From Rubellimicrobium roseum (GTDB taxonomy: Bacteria > Pseudomonadota > Alphaproteobacteria > Rhodobacterales > Rhodobacteraceae), in assembly GCF_006152145.1 (NCBI RefSeq), contig NZ_VDFV01000009.1, positions 62,001 through 126,000 on the forward strand: 64,000 nt of DNA, given 5' to 3'. The position numbers and the translations under genes were made by a program. The notes beneath the pieces were generated by a model. The model saw only the letters and a program-made list of their open reading frames with translations. It ran no database searches and was not told the DNA's origin. Positions 43,931-53,340 of the stretch are shown here, in pieces (positions within the stretch are counted from its first letter, which is position 1; every line of letters starts with the position of its first letter).

Positions 43931-45484
43931 TCACTCCGCAGGAAAGGCCGGGCGCGCATGGGCCCGCAGCAGGCGGTCCCAGACCGCGTTCACGTAAAGT
44001 CCGTTCGACAGGTGCACCCGCAGACCCGCCGCCGCCGGATGCCCGGACCAGAGCGGGAAGGTCGCCTGCGCCCAGGCCACCGCGCCGAAGCTCAGCACCG
44101 CCAGCACCATCAGCGTCCATTCGAGCGGCCCCGGCGCGGGTGTGGGGGGCAGCGTGCCCGCCATGGTCCATTCCGCGCCCTTCTGGAGCGCGAAGTAGCC
44201 CACCGCCGTCGCCACCGAGGCAAGCGCCGTGCGCCGCGTCAGCGCCCGCGGCGCGGCGTCGGCCAGGCCCTGCGCGATCAGGTAGGCCACGCCGAAGATC
44301 AGGATCGCGCCCAGCGCCATCGCCTGCGGGCTCTTGTCGGCGAAGCCGAAGGCCAGCCCCACCGCCGCGTAGATCCCCAGCGCCGCCAGGAAGGCCCGGC
44401 CCACCGCCCGCGCGTCGGGCACCGCCACCGGGCCCGGCCGCCGGATCGCCGCCACGACCTCCACCGCGCCCCCCGAGGCCAGGAAGGCATGCGCCTTGTA
44501 GAGCGAATGCGCCACGATGTGCAGCAGCGCCAGCGGCCAGAGCCCCAGCCCGCATTGCAGGATCATGAAGCCCATCTGCCCCACCGTGGACCAGGCGAGC
44601 GAGGTCTTCACCGCGCTCTGGGTCAGCATGACGAGGCCCCCGAAGATCGCCGTGAAGCCCCCGACCATGACCAGCCCCGCCATCACGCCGGGCGCGAGCC
44701 CCATCACGTCCGCGAAGCGGATCAGCAGGAAGCCCCCGGCGTTGATGACGCCCGCGTGCAGCAGCGCCGAGACCGGCGTGGGCGCTTCCATGACCTCGGT
44801 CAGCCAGCCATGCGTGGGGAACTGCGCCGACTTCAGCAGCGCCGCCAGCGCCAGGAACCCCGCCGCCCAGAGCGCGGAGGCCGGAGCCAGCCCGTCGCGC
44901 GCCGCCGCGCCCATGGCCGCGATGTCGGCGGTGCCGTAGGCCCACAGGAGCAGCCCCGCCGCCACGGCCAGCATGGCGTCCCCCGCCCGCGCCGTGACCC
45001 ATTTCTTCCGCGCCGCCCGCTGCGCCGCGACCCGGCCAGGGTAGAACAACAGGAGCTGGTGCAGCGCCAGCGAGGTCGCCACCCAGGCCGCCACGAGCTG
45101 CCCCAGCGTCCCCGCCGTCACCAGCAGCATCACCGCGGCCAGCGTCAGGGCCATCCAGCCGGTGAAGGCTCCCTGCCGCGCCTCTCCGTCGAGGTAGGTG
45201 GCGCTGTAGCGCAGGACGACCCAGCCGATCCCGCTCACCAGCAGCAGCATCGTCACGCTCACCGCATCGAGCCGCGGCGCGAGGAGCCCCGGCACCACGG
45301 TCGCCGTGACGGGCCCGCCCGCGACCAGCAGCCCCAGCGACAGGAGCGCGACGAGGACGGCCCCCAGCGCCGCCCCCTCGTCCAGCCGCAGGCTCCGTCG
45401 CGGACGCAGGCCGGGGCCGCGGAAGGCAACCGCCGCGGCGGCGATCAGGATCAGGGGAGCCAGCAACGGGATCAGGCCGGGCAC
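43931..45484 (-). CDS. dabB: DabB, NuoL-like membrane subunit of the DAB pump
   Basis: The 517-residue integral protein has about 13 hydrophobic helices and the proton-pumping antiporter core (HGWLTEVMEAPTPVSALLHA is the conserved helix 7-8 region with functional Lys/His/Glu; LIRFADVMGLAP follows). It belongs to the NuoL/MrpA family but stands without other complex I genes, paired with dabA as in known DAB systems. It would couple cation entry to bicarbonate accumulation. The start lies 107 bases from the divergent LysR gene. Confidence 0.92.
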   Translation of the reverse strand: MPGLIPLLAPLILIAAAAVAFRGPGLRPRRSLRLDEGAALGAVLVALLSLGLLVAGGPVTATVVPGLLAPRLDAVSVTMLLLVSGIGWVVLRYSATYLDGEARQGAFTGWMALTLAAVMLLVTAGTLGQLVAAWVATSLALHQLLLFYPGRVAAQRAARKKWVTARAGDAMLAVAAGLLLWAYGTADIAAMGAAARDGLAPASALWAAGFLALAALLKSAQFPTHGWLTEVMEAPTPVSALLHAGVINAGGFLLIRFADVMGLAPGVMAGLVMVGGFTAIFGGLVMLTQSAVKTSLAWSTVGQMGFMILQCGLGLWPLALLHIVAHSLYKAHAFLASGGAVEVVAAIRRPGPVAVPDARAVGRAFLAALGIYAAVGLAFGFADKSPQAMALGAILIFGVAYLIAQGLADAAPRALTRRTALASVATAVGYFALQKGAEWTMAGTLPPTPAPGPLEWTLMVLAVLSFGAVAWAQATFPLWSGHPAAAGLRVHLSNGLYVNAVWDRLLRAHARPAFPAE

Positions 45485-45571
45485 GGGGAACGCCTCCTCG
45501 GGCGGTGAATGACGTTCAGTCAGCTACGGCTTGCCAGCAGAGAAGAAAAATACAATGTTTGCCCCGAAACG

Positions 45572-45586
45572 TTCGATCAAATGGAA
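45572..45586 (+). promoter_or_regulatory. LysR-type box between dabB and its regulator
   Basis: TTC-N9-GAA, a T-N11-A LysR box with dyad symmetry (GTTC...GAAC when extended by one base on each side), lies in the 107-base divergent gap just before the LysR start. It is the best candidate binding site for the regulator at 45592 controlling both directions. Confidence 0.55.
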
Positions 45587-45591
45587 CGATC

Positions 45592-46482
45592 ATGCCGGAT
45601 CTGAACTACCTGCACCTGCGCTACTTCTGGGCAGTGGCCCATGACGGGAACCTCACCCGCACCGCCGAGCGTCTGCACCTGTCGCAGTCCGCCCTGTCCG
45701 TGCAGATCCGCAAGCTGGAGGAGTCGCTGGGCCACGCGCTCTTCGAGCGGCGCGGCCGGGGGCTGCACCTGACCGAGGCGGGCCGCATCGCGCTCGACCA
45801 CGCCGACGCGATCTTCGCCACGGGCCGCGACCTCCTGGCCAGCTTGGGCGAATCGGGCCGCGCGCGCGAGGCGATCCGCGTGGGCGCGCTGGCCACGCTG
45901 TCGCGCAACTTCCTCCTGGGCTTCCTGCGCCCCATCCTGGGCCGGGCCGACGTCGAGGTGATCCTCCGCTCAGGGAGCGAGGCCGAGCTGCTGCGCGGCC
46001 TCTCCACCCTGGCGCTCGACCTCGCGGTGCTCGAACGCGCGCCCCAGCGCGACGCGACGACGCCCTATGTCTCGCACCGCTTGGCCGAGCAGCGCGTCTC
46101 GCTCGTGGGCACGCCCGCGCTGGCCGGCGAAGGACTGGCGCTGGAAGCCCTGCTGGCCACGCGGCCAATGATCCTGCCCACGACCGACAGCACCATCCGC
46201 ACCGACTTCGACGCGCTGGTGGACCGGCTGGGCCTCAGCCCGCAGATCGCGGCCGAGGTGGACGACATGGCCCTGATGCGCCTTCTGGCGCGCGAAGGCG
46301 TGGGCCTCGCCGTGCTGCCGCCCATCGTGGTCAAGGACGAGCTGGCCGCGCACCTCCTGCTGGAGGCCGCGCGCCTGCCCGGCATCCAGGAAACCTTCGT
46401 CGCCGTCACCGTGGAGCGCAAGTTCCCCAACCCGCTCCTGCGCGAGCTTCTCCTGCGCGCCGAGGGGCTCCAACTCGGTTAA
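45592..46482 (+). CDS. LysR family regulator of the DAB operon
   Basis: The 296-residue regulator begins MPDLNYLHLRYFWAVAHDGN, has the winged helix ERLHLSQSALSVQIRKLEES, and a two-lobed LysR substrate domain (LVGTPALAGEGLALEALLAT). The nearest recognisable types are CbbR/NhaR-like; NhaR-type regulators often sit beside cation-dependent transporters. Start ATG 45592 gives the standard length; the in-frame extension to 45505 would cross the divergent promoter. It is divergent from dabBA and is the likely CO2/bicarbonate-responsive activator. Confidence 0.9.
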   Translation: MPDLNYLHLRYFWAVAHDGNLTRTAERLHLSQSALSVQIRKLEESLGHALFERRGRGLHLTEAGRIALDHADAIFATGRDLLASLGESGRAREAIRVGALATLSRNFLLGFLRPILGRADVEVILRSGSEAELLRGLSTLALDLAVLERAPQRDATTPYVSHRLAEQRVSLVGTPALAGEGLALEALLATRPMILPTTDSTIRTDFDALVDRLGLSPQIAAEVDDMALMRLLAREGVGLAVLPPIVVKDELAAHLLLEAARLPGIQETFVAVTVERKFPNPLLRELLLRAEGLQLG

Positions 46483-46528
46483 CCTCTCCGAAACCCCACC
46501 GCGCGGTGGTCGAAGGACTCGTTAACCC
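46477..46528. repeat. Palindromic intergenic element, copy A
   Basis: GGTTAACC at the LysR stop codon, then the perfect 14-bp palindrome CCACCGCGCGGTGG at 46496-46509, then GTTAACC. The whole unit is an imperfect dyad between convergent genes. Copy B at 49688-49738 shares the central palindrome and the TTAACC ends, and a degenerate copy lies at 20112. Confidence 0.65.
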
Positions 46529-46567
46529 CTCATGGGCAGGCTGGCCCCGAAAGGACCCGCCATGCCC

Positions 46568-47542
46568 CTAGACGCCCTTGTAGCCCCGGTACCACTCGAC
46601 CCAGCGCCGCAGGCCCACCTCGATGGGCGTCGTGGGCTCGAAGCCGTGGTCGCGCCGGATGGCCGAGATGTCGGCGTAGGTCGCGGGCACGTCGCCGGGC
46701 TGCATGGGCAGCAGCTCCCGCTCCGCCTTGCGCCCCAGCGCCTCCTCCAGCACGTCGATCAGCCGCAGGAGCGGCTCGGCCCGGTTGTTGCCCAGGTTGT
46801 AGATCCGGTGCGGCGCGTCGCCCGTCCCCGCCGGGGGCGGCGAGTCCGACACGGCCAGCACCCCCGCCACGATGTCGTCCACGTAGGTGAAGTCCCGCGA
46901 CATGGCCCCACGGTTGAAGACGGGGATCGGCCGCCCCTGCAGGATCGCCTCGGTGAAGGCCCAGACCGCCATGTCGGGGCGCCCCCAGGGCCCGTAGACG
47001 GTGAAGAAGCGCAGGCCGGTCAGCGGGATGCCGTAAAGGTGGGCATAGGCGTGGCTCATCAGCTCGTCCGCCTTCTTGGTCGCCGCATAAAGCGACACGG
47101 GCTGATCGACCGGGTCGCCTTCCGTGAAGGGGAGCTTGGACTGCCCGCCATAGACCGAGCTGGACGAGGCATAGACCATCCCCTCCAGCCGCTCGGCCCG
47201 CCGCGCGACCTCCAGCATGTTGAGATGCCCCACGAGGTTCGAGGCGACATAGGCCTGCGGATTCTCAATGGAATGCCGCACCCCCGCCTGCGCCGCGAGA
47301 TGGATGATCCGCCGCAGCCCCTGCCCCTCCAGCGCCGCGCCCAGCGCGCCCGCGTCGGCGATGTCCACCTGCGCGAAGGCGAATCCGGGATGCGCCAGCG
47401 CCGCCAGCCGGTCATGCTTGAGCCGGGGGTCGTAGTAGGCGTCGAGGCTGTCGATCCCCAGCACCCGCTCGCCCCGCGCCAACAGCGCCTTCGCCACATG
47501 GAAACCGATGAACCCGGCCGCGCCGGTCACCAGCGTCGTCAC
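46568..47542 (-). CDS. UDP-glucuronate 4-epimerase-type NAD-dependent epimerase
   Basis: The 324-residue extended SDR has TGAAGFIGFHVAKALLARGE, the GAE/CapI-typical IDSLDAYYDPRLKHDRL, catalytic SSSSVYGG and SLYAATKKADELM, and TGLRFFTVYGPWGRPDMAVW. These wordings are those of UDP-glucuronate/UDP-galacturonate 4-epimerases (LpsL, CapI), which supply uronic acids to capsule or lipopolysaccharide. It is convergent with the LysR gene across copy A of the repeat. Function in the cytoplasm is secure; the sugar specificity is likely but not proven. Confidence 0.9.
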   Translation of the reverse strand: MTTLVTGAAGFIGFHVAKALLARGERVLGIDSLDAYYDPRLKHDRLAALAHPGFAFAQVDIADAGALGAALEGQGLRRIIHLAAQAGVRHSIENPQAYVASNLVGHLNMLEVARRAERLEGMVYASSSSVYGGQSKLPFTEGDPVDQPVSLYAATKKADELMSHAYAHLYGIPLTGLRFFTVYGPWGRPDMAVWAFTEAILQGRPIPVFNRGAMSRDFTYVDDIVAGVLAVSDSPPPAGTGDAPHRIYNLGNNRAEPLLRLIDVLEEALGRKAERELLPMQPGDVPATYADISAIRRDHGFEPTTPIEVGLRRWVEWYRGYKGV

Positions 47543-47683
47543 GGCCGCACCCGGTCGGGGTCGCGAAGGGCGGTGGGCATGGGCGGGCTCCAGCGGACAG
47601 GTCGTCCCTGCCCTTTGCGCCCGTCCCCCCGCCTGTCAAGGACGCTGGCGCCCGCCGGCCCCGCGCCGTGGCCTCCGCGCCCC

Positions 47684-48679
47684 TCAGGCCCGCGCCAGCA
47701 CCTCGCGGTCCAGAAGCCGCAGGAGGTCGCCGAAATAGCCTTCGCTGCGCGCGGGCTGGGTCGGGTCCGAGGTGATGACGGCCGTGATCCCCATCTCCGG
47801 CGCCACCGCGATCACCTGCCCGCCATAGCCCCGCGCCAGCGCCACCGTCCCGCGCGGCGCCCGCCCCAGGAACCACCCATAGCCGTAGTCGAGCCCCGAG
47901 AAGGGCGAGCGCGTCACGGGTCGCAGGCTCGCCTCGATCCAGTCCCGCGACAGCACCTGCTCGCCTTCCCAGGCTCCCCCCTGCCGCACCATCTCGCCGA
48001 TCCGCAGCATCGCCCGCGGCGTCAGCGCCATCTCGTTGCCGCCCAGGTAGTAGCCCTGCGGGTCGCGCGTCCATGGCGCGACCTCGATGCCCAGCGGCTC
48101 GCCCAGCCAGTCCCGCGTCATGGACAGGAGGCTCTCGCCCGAGGCCTCGGCCAGCGCCGCGCCCAGGACATGGAAGCTCCCCGTCGAATACAGCATCCGC
48201 CCGCCCGGCTCGGCCACGAAGGGCCGCGAGAGCTGGTTCGCCACCCAGTTGCCCGACGACACCCATTCGCCGTAGCTGGGCCCCGAGGTCCGCTCCAGCC
48301 CCGCCCGCAGCGTGACCAGATTCTCCAGCGTGATCCCCGACACGCGCCGGTCCGCGCCCTCGGGAATGATCCCCGGCGCGACCTCGCCCAGCGTCGCGCC
48401 CACTCCCGGCACCACGCCCCGGTCGATGGCCCCGCCCAGCACCAGCGCCACGATGGACTTGGACACCGACTTGACGTTGGCGGGCGCCTCCAGCCCCGGC
48501 CCCCGGAACGCCTCGGCCACCCTCACCTCGCCACCTTGCGCGATCAGCAGGCTGTGGAGCTGCCCGAGCCCCCGCGCGGCCTCCACCGCGCCGGCCCAGG
48601 GGTCGCCCTGCGCGAAGGCGGGCGCGGCAAGACCGGCGGCAAGGCCGGCCAGGACGAGGCGGCGGGTCGGATGCGGCAT
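47684..48679 (-). CDS. Serine hydrolase, beta-lactamase/class C family
   Basis: The 331-residue exported protein has a twin-arginine-like signal peptide (MPHPTRRLVLAGLAAGLAAP). The SxxK motif is Ser71-Val-Ser-Lys74 in VKSVSKSIVALVL, and the Tyr motif is YSTGS. This is the 6-aminohexanoate-dimer hydrolase/EstB/class C penicillin-binding fold. It acts in the periplasm on an unknown ester or amide; there is no evidence that it confers drug resistance. The start codon has GGAGACG upstream. It is divergent from the DUF1989 gene. Confidence 0.9.
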   Translation of the reverse strand: MPHPTRRLVLAGLAAGLAAPAFAQGDPWAGAVEAARGLGQLHSLLIAQGGEVRVAEAFRGPGLEAPANVKSVSKSIVALVLGGAIDRGVVPGVGATLGEVAPGIIPEGADRRVSGITLENLVTLRAGLERTSGPSYGEWVSSGNWVANQLSRPFVAEPGGRMLYSTGSFHVLGAALAEASGESLLSMTRDWLGEPLGIEVAPWTRDPQGYYLGGNEMALTPRAMLRIGEMVRQGGAWEGEQVLSRDWIEASLRPVTRSPFSGLDYGYGWFLGRAPRGTVALARGYGGQVIAVAPEMGITAVITSDPTQPARSEGYFGDLLRLLDREVLARA

Positions 48680-48828
48680 GGGCGTCTCCTCGGGGAACCT
48701 GTCGCGCCCTAGGGTGGCCGCCGCGCCGCGCCTGTCCAGTCAAGGAATGGCGAGGGGCGCGCGAACGCTCGACGCCGCCGCGCAGCCCTTTAGGCTTTCG
48801 CCACCCCTGCCCGAAGGACCCGCGCCCC

Positions 48829-49692
48829 GTGAAGCCCGCCCATCCCGAGCATCCCGCCCCCGCCGACGCCCCGGCCCGCGCCGCCATCCCCCCGGTGGTC
48901 TGCTACCCCGTCGAGGGTCTGCCGCATCCCGACCTCGTTGCCCTCCGCGCGGCCCGCGACGGCTGGCGCAAGGTCTCCGAGACCCTCGTCCCCCCGCGCG
49001 ACGCCCGCTGCTTCGACGTTCCCGCCGGTCACTTCGTCCGGATCACCTCCGTCGAGGGGCCGCAGGTGGGCGACCTCAACCTCTGGTCCGCGCAGGACCT
49101 GTCCGAGCGGTTCTTCTCGGGCAAGACGCGGGCGCTCCACGGCACGCACCTCTCGACCGGCGACCGGCTCTGGTCCAGCCTGCCCTTCCTGCGCCCCCTC
49201 GCCACGATCACCGCCGACACGCTCGACTGGTACGGATTCGACGACCACGGGGGCGGCGTCCACGACGTGATCGGCACCCGCTGCGACCCCTACACGCACA
49301 ACCTCCTCAGCCAGGGCGGCCAGTACCACCACTGCTGCCACTCGAACCTCACCCGCGCGCTCGCGGACCGGACGGGCCTGCCGCTCCACGAGGCCGAGAG
49401 GCACGTCCACGACGTGCTCAACGTCTTCATGTGCACGGGCTTCCTGCGGGACACGGGCCAGTACTTCATGAAGGCCTCGCCCGTCCGCCCCGGCGACTTC
49501 CTCGAACTCTTCGCCGAGACCGACCTCTTGGGCGCGCTCTCCGCCTGCCCCGGCGGCGACTGCTCCTCCGAGCATTCGTCCGACGCCGCCCGCTGCTTCC
49601 CGCTCCTCGTCGAAGTCTTCGCGCCCCAGGCCCCGCCCGCCGGCTGGTCGCCCGCGCCGCGCAACGGCTACGACCGCAGTCACGGGCTTTAA
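48829..49692 (+). CDS. DUF1989 (urea carboxylase-associated) family protein
   Basis: The 287-residue protein carries the DUF1989 core: FDVPAGHFVRITSVEGPQVG, DLNLWSAQDLSERF, RLWSSLPFLRPLATITADTL, a metal-ligand region QYHHCCHSNLTRAL, and a Cys-rich end (ALSACPGGDCSSEHSS). Some DUF1989 pairs are the carboxyguanidine deiminase subunits of guanidine degradation, but no guanidine carboxylase is nearby and this version has a longer amino terminus. The function here is therefore open. Start GTG 48829. A second, distant DUF1989 gene lies at 62248. Confidence 0.85.
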   Translation: MKPAHPEHPAPADAPARAAIPPVVCYPVEGLPHPDLVALRAARDGWRKVSETLVPPRDARCFDVPAGHFVRITSVEGPQVGDLNLWSAQDLSERFFSGKTRALHGTHLSTGDRLWSSLPFLRPLATITADTLDWYGFDDHGGGVHDVIGTRCDPYTHNLLSQGGQYHHCCHSNLTRALADRTGLPLHEAERHVHDVLNVFMCTGFLRDTGQYFMKASPVRPGDFLELFAETDLLGALSACPGGDCSSEHSSDAARCFPLLVEVFAPQAPPAGWSPAPRNGYDRSHGL

Positions 49693-49738
49693 CCTTCCGT
49701 TAGACCCACCGCGCGGTGGTGGAAGGAACGCTTAACCT
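49688..49738. repeat. Palindromic intergenic element, copy B
   Basis: TTTAACCTTCC at the DUF1989 stop codon, the same perfect palindrome CCACCGCGCGGTGG at 49706-49719, then GGAAGG and TTAACC. Both ends can pair (CCTTCC/GGAAGG), giving a long hairpin. Like copy A it sits between two convergent genes, suggesting a bidirectional terminator or REP-like element. Confidence 0.65.
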
Positions 49739-49806
49739 TTCTCCGCCACCCTGATCGCAGGAGGCCGACGTCCGGCCCCGCGAACAGGGAGCACCCCATG
49801 GCCCGC

Positions 49807-50763
49807 TCAGGCCGCCAGCAGCAGCTCGGCCGTCACGTCGTCGGTGATGAGCCCATGCGCCAGACCCGCGCCAAGCTGCGCGCGGATCACCGGCACCTTG
49901 TGGGGCCCGGCGGCGGCCAGCACGACCTCGCGCATCGCGGGGAGCCGCGCCACCGGCACGCCCACGACGCGGCGGTTGATCGGATGATCGATGGGCCGCC
50001 CCTCGGCATCGAGGAACTGCCCCAGCAGGTCCCCCACCGCGCCCGCCCGCGCCAGGTCCTCGGCGGTGACGTCGGCGGGCAATCCGTCCCGCACGAGGAA
50101 CGACCGGTCGGACAGGTCCCCCGTCACCAGGATCGCGAGGTCCGCCTCCTCGGCCTTGCGGATCTGCTCGTGGAAGGGGCGGCTCGCCATGACCGCCTCG
50201 GCCATCGCCTGCGTCTCGAAGTAGATGGGCGCGGGCAGCACCGAATGGCGCGCCCCCAGCCGCTGCGCAAGGTTCGCCGCCACGCCGAAGGTGTTGAAGC
50301 GCAGCCCCGACACCGTGCCCCCGATGAGGCTCACCACCTCCAGCTCCGGCAGGCTGCGGGGCTTCAGCGCCCGGATGGCGTTCTCGATGGTCAGGCCCCA
50401 GGACACGCCGATGCTTCCCCAGGCGTTGCGGGCCAGCCCTTCCTCCAGGAAATAGGCCAGCGCCGCCCCGACCGCCTGATGCCCGTCGTCGGCCCCCCGG
50501 TCCGCCAGTCCCACCCGCGCGAAGCGCAGTCCGAAACGCTCCACGAGCCGCGCCTGAAGGTCCAGCGCCGCCGCGAAAGGGCTCGCCATCTCGACGCGGA
50601 CCAGGCCCCGCGCCCGCGCCAGCCCGATGCCCCTGTTCACCCGCAGCCGCGTGACGCCCAGCCGCTCGGCGATCTCGGACTGGGTCATCCCGTCCACGAA
50701 GTAGAGCCAGGCGAGCTGAACGAGGAACTCCTCGCTGTCCTCCGAAACGATTCCCGATGCCAC
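49807..50763 (-). CDS. SorC/DeoR-type sugar-binding transcriptional regulator
   Basis: The 318-residue regulator has an amino-terminal helix-turn-helix ([20 protein letters not shown]) and a SorC phosphosugar-binding domain ([40 protein letters not shown], with a last [20 protein letters not shown]). It is divergent from the polyol ABC operon and is its probable repressor or activator, responding to a phosphorylated intermediate, as EryD and similar proteins do. Start GTG 50763 is preferred for its AGAGGA site; GTG 50796 is also in frame. Confidence 0.9.
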   Translation of the reverse strand: MASGIVSEDSEEFLVQLAWLYFVDGMTQSEIAERLGVTRLRVNRGIGLARARGLVRVEMASPFAAALDLQARLVERFGLRFARVGLADRGADDGHQAVGAALAYFLEEGLARNAWGSIGVSWGLTIENAIRALKPRSLPELEVVSLIGGTVSGLRFNTFGVAANLAQRLGARHSVLPAPIYFETQAMAEAVMASRPFHEQIRKAEEADLAILVTGDLSDRSFLVRDGLPADVTAEDLARAGAVGDLLGQFLDAEGRPIDHPINRRVVGVPVARLPAMREVVLAAAGPHKVPVIRAQLGAGLAHGLITDDVTAELLLAA

Positions 50764-50805
50764 GCCACGTCCTCTGTCGCCTGCGCCCGATCCCACCTGT
50801 TAGCG

Positions 50806-50817
50806 ATACAAGTGTAT
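50806..50817 (+). promoter_or_regulatory. Palindromic operator candidate of the polyol operon
   Basis: ATACAAGTGTAT is a perfect inverted repeat (ATACA-N2-TGTAT) in the A/T-rich gap between the SorC gene and the first transporter gene. It is followed by a TTTACA (50825-50830) with TAACGT 16 bases on, a weak promoter pattern, and a CGTAACGTAACG tandem. It is a likely SorC-protein binding site. Confidence 0.5.
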
Positions 50818-50952
50818 TTTTTCCTTTACAACTTTTTCGTCCTGCGTAACGTAACGTCTGTCCCGCCCCGGTTCCGCAGCCCGGACCGGCGGGGGGCCAA
50901 GGGATCAACAGGCCGGGACGCGCCACGCGGACACCGGCAGGGAGGACAAACA

Positions 50953-52380
50953 GTGTTCATGCGTCATCTCGCCACCTCGCTCGTGGCCCTGGCCATCGCC
51001 TCGCCCGCGATGGCCGACTTCTGGTCGGACGCCGCCGCGCCCTACCAGGGCGTCACCATCCGCGGCGTCTCGGAAAGCACGCCCCCGTCCAACTACGTCC
51101 GCGACGTGCTCGCGCCCCAGTTCACCGAGGCCACCGGCATCCAGGTCGAGTTCGAGACGACCTCCTGGGACCAGATGTACGACAAGGCCATCAAGGACAT
51201 GGAGGCCGGCTCCGGCATCTACGACTTCGTCTACATCGAGCAGGACGCGATCTACTCGTACCTGTCGCGCGACTTCCTCGTGGACATGACCCAGATGATG
51301 GCGGACAACCCCGCCCTCGTGAACCCGGCCTTCGACTGGGCCAACTTCACGACCTTCATCGACTACTTCAAGGACCCCAACAAGAACGACCACGTCTTCG
51401 GCGTGCCGATGGAGGCCTTCATCAAGGTCTACCTCTACCGCAAGGACCTGTTCGAGAACCCCGAGATCCAGGCCTCCTTCCAGGAGAAGTACGGCTACGA
51501 TCTCGCCCCCGCGACCACGTTCCAGCAGTGGCGCGACATCGCCGAGTTCTTCACCGCCTACGGCCAGGAGACCGGGCAGGAGCTCTACGGCACCACCGTG
51601 CAGGCCGCCTCGGGCCACCCGGCGTCCTTCTACGAGTTCTGGGAATCGGTCGCGCCGCTCTACGGCGTCTATGACTGGGGCATCAACCAGGAGACCTGGA
51701 CCGCCTCCGTCGCGAACGGCGGCCGCATGAACTCGCCCGAGGCCGTCGAGGCGCTGACCTTCTGGCTGGGCCTGCTGCAATACGCGCCCCCCGAGGCGAC
51801 CGCCTCGACTTGGGACGAGGTGGCCTCCTCCTTCGCCGCCGGCCGCGCCGCGCAGGGCCTCGTCTACGGCGAGAACGCCACCTGGATCGCCACCAACGCC
51901 GAGAAGTCCTCGGTTGTGGGCAACGTGGGCGTGGCCCTGCCCCCCACCGCCGAAGGCGTGATGGAGGCGGCCCAGTCCGGCGAGGGCTACATCGGCTACT
52001 ACGATGGCGGCGCCTTCGGCATCCCGCATTCCTCGGCCAACAAGGAGGCGGCGCTGCTGTTCATGCAGTACATCGCCCAGCCCGAGCTCCAGGCCGGCTG
52101 GGCCGAGGCCGGGGGGCGGATCGTCCTGAACAGCACCTACGAGGACCCGAAGGTGCAGGAGATCGACGCCAAGACCGACAGCTACTTCACGCTGATGAAG
52201 GACAGCGGCGCGCTCTTCGCCGGCGCGCCTCCCTATCCGTTCCACAACCAGGTGCGCGAGGTCTCGGCCCCGTTCATCTACGAGGCCATCATCGGCAACC
52301 TCACCCCGCAGGAGGCGCTCGACCAGATGGCCGCCGCCACCGAGGCCGAGCTGAAGAACCTGGGCTACACGGCCAACTGA
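50953..52380 (+). CDS. Polyol/sugar ABC transporter substrate-binding protein
   Basis: The 475-residue protein has a signal peptide (about 20 residues ending SPAMA) and a family 1 binding fold. Characteristic parts are [40 protein letters not shown] and [20 protein letters not shown]. It resembles the SmoE/MtlE-like binding proteins of polyol transporters. GTG 50953 is 9 bases behind GGGAGG, so it is preferred to ATG 50959. It heads an operon running to at least 57344. Confidence 0.9.
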   Translation: MFMRHLATSLVALAIASPAMADFWSDAAAPYQGVTIRGVSESTPPSNYVRDVLAPQFTEATGIQVEFETTSWDQMYDKAIKDMEAGSGIYDFVYIEQDAIYSYLSRDFLVDMTQMMADNPALVNPAFDWANFTTFIDYFKDPNKNDHVFGVPMEAFIKVYLYRKDLFENPEIQASFQEKYGYDLAPATTFQQWRDIAEFFTAYGQETGQELYGTTVQAASGHPASFYEFWESVAPLYGVYDWGINQETWTASVANGGRMNSPEAVEALTFWLGLLQYAPPEATASTWDEVASSFAAGRAAQGLVYGENATWIATNAEKSSVVGNVGVALPPTAEGVMEAAQSGEGYIGYYDGGAFGIPHSSANKEAALLFMQYIAQPELQAGWAEAGGRIVLNSTYEDPKVQEIDAKTDSYFTLMKDSGALFAGAPPYPFHNQVREVSAPFIYEAIIGNLTPQEALDQMAAATEAELKNLGYTAN

Positions 52381-52464
52381 GGTTCCTGACCGGGGCGCCC
52401 GCGCCCCGGTCCCACCCTTCGCGCGGGGGCCCCATCCCCCGCGCCCGCTCTCCGGGACTCCCCC

Positions 52465-53340
52465 ATGCGTTCCTCGACCACAGGCTGGCTGCTGCTCGCA
52501 CCCACCATCGCCGTGCTCGTCCTCACCGGCGTGCTGCCCTTCCTTTACGTGCTGGCCATCTCGTTCTTCGACTGGAACCTCTTCGCGGTGAACCCCGAGC
52601 CGCGCTGGGCCGCCGCCAACAACTTCCGCCGCCTCGTCCACGACGCCGAGTTCCTCAAGTCCATCTGGCTCACGCTTCTCTTCACCCTCTGGGTGGTCGC
52701 AAGCCAGGTCATCCTGGGCTTCGCGCTCGCGCGGCTGATGATGCGGGACTTCCCCTTCAAGAAGGTCTTCCGCGCCGTCCACACGCTGCCCCTGATGATC
52801 GCCCCCATCGCCGTGGGCGCCACCTGGCGGCTGATGACGGTGCCGGGCCTCGGCCCCATCCCCTACTACCTCAAGGACTGGTTCGGCATCGACTACCGCC
52901 TGTCGATGTTCCCCGACCAGGCCTTCGCCAGCGTCGTCGTCATGGACATCTGGCACTGGACGCCCTTCGTGACGCTGACCATCCTCGCGGGCCTGTCGAA
53001 CCTGCCGCAGGAGCCGGTCGAGCAGGCGCGCATCGACGGCGCCCAGGAGTGGCAGATCTTCCGCGACATCGTCCTGCCTGCGATGAAGCCCGTGCTGCTG
53101 ACCACGATCTTCATCCGCATCATGGACGCGCTGCGCGTGGTGGACGAGGTCTGGATGCTGACCCAGGGCGGCCCCGGCGCCGAGACGCGCTTCATCGGCC
53201 TGCATATCTGGAAGATCGTCTTCCCCAAGACCGACTACGGCTACGGCTCGGCCATGTCGCTCCTCACGTTGTATATGACCATCGTCATCTGCTGGCTTCT
53301 GTATGCCGCGATGACCGCCCGCAAGGACCGCGCGTCATGA
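52465..53340 (+). CDS. Polyol/sugar ABC transporter permease (SmoF/MalF-like)
   Basis: The 291-residue permease has six hydrophobic helices ([20 protein letters not shown] first) and the EAA loop [20 protein letters not shown]. The [20 protein letters not shown] wording at the amino end is shared with SmoF/MtlF. It starts 84 bases after the binding-protein gene; its end overlaps the next permease start by four bases (ATGA). Confidence 0.92.
   Translation: MRSSTTGWLLLAPTIAVLVLTGVLPFLYVLAISFFDWNLFAVNPEPRWAAANNFRRLVHDAEFLKSIWLTLLFTLWVVASQVILGFALARLMMRDFPFKKVFRAVHTLPLMIAPIAVGATWRLMTVPGLGPIPYYLKDWFGIDYRLSMFPDQAFASVVVMDIWHWTPFVTLTILAGLSNLPQEPVEQARIDGAQEWQIFRDIVLPAMKPVLLTTIFIRIMDALRVVDEVWMLTQGGPGAETRFIGLHIWKIVFPKTDYGYGSAMSLLTLYMTIVICWLLYAAMTARKDRAS

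Noticed and set aside
40562-45508. A 1648-codon plus-strand open frame across the epimerase and dab genes
   Set aside because: It crosses three well-supported genes in a shadow frame, with Arg/Pro/Gln-rich composition and no protein family.
47684-48679. Calling the serine hydrolase an antibiotic-resistance beta-lactamase
   Set aside because: It has the general SxxK/YxS fold only. The wording fits esterase and 6-aminohexanoate-type hydrolases, and nothing in the context points to resistance.
46532-48712. A 726-codon plus-strand open frame over the epimerase and serine hydrolase genes
   Set aside because: Antisense shadow of two real genes; its His/Arg/Pro-rich sequence resembles no family.
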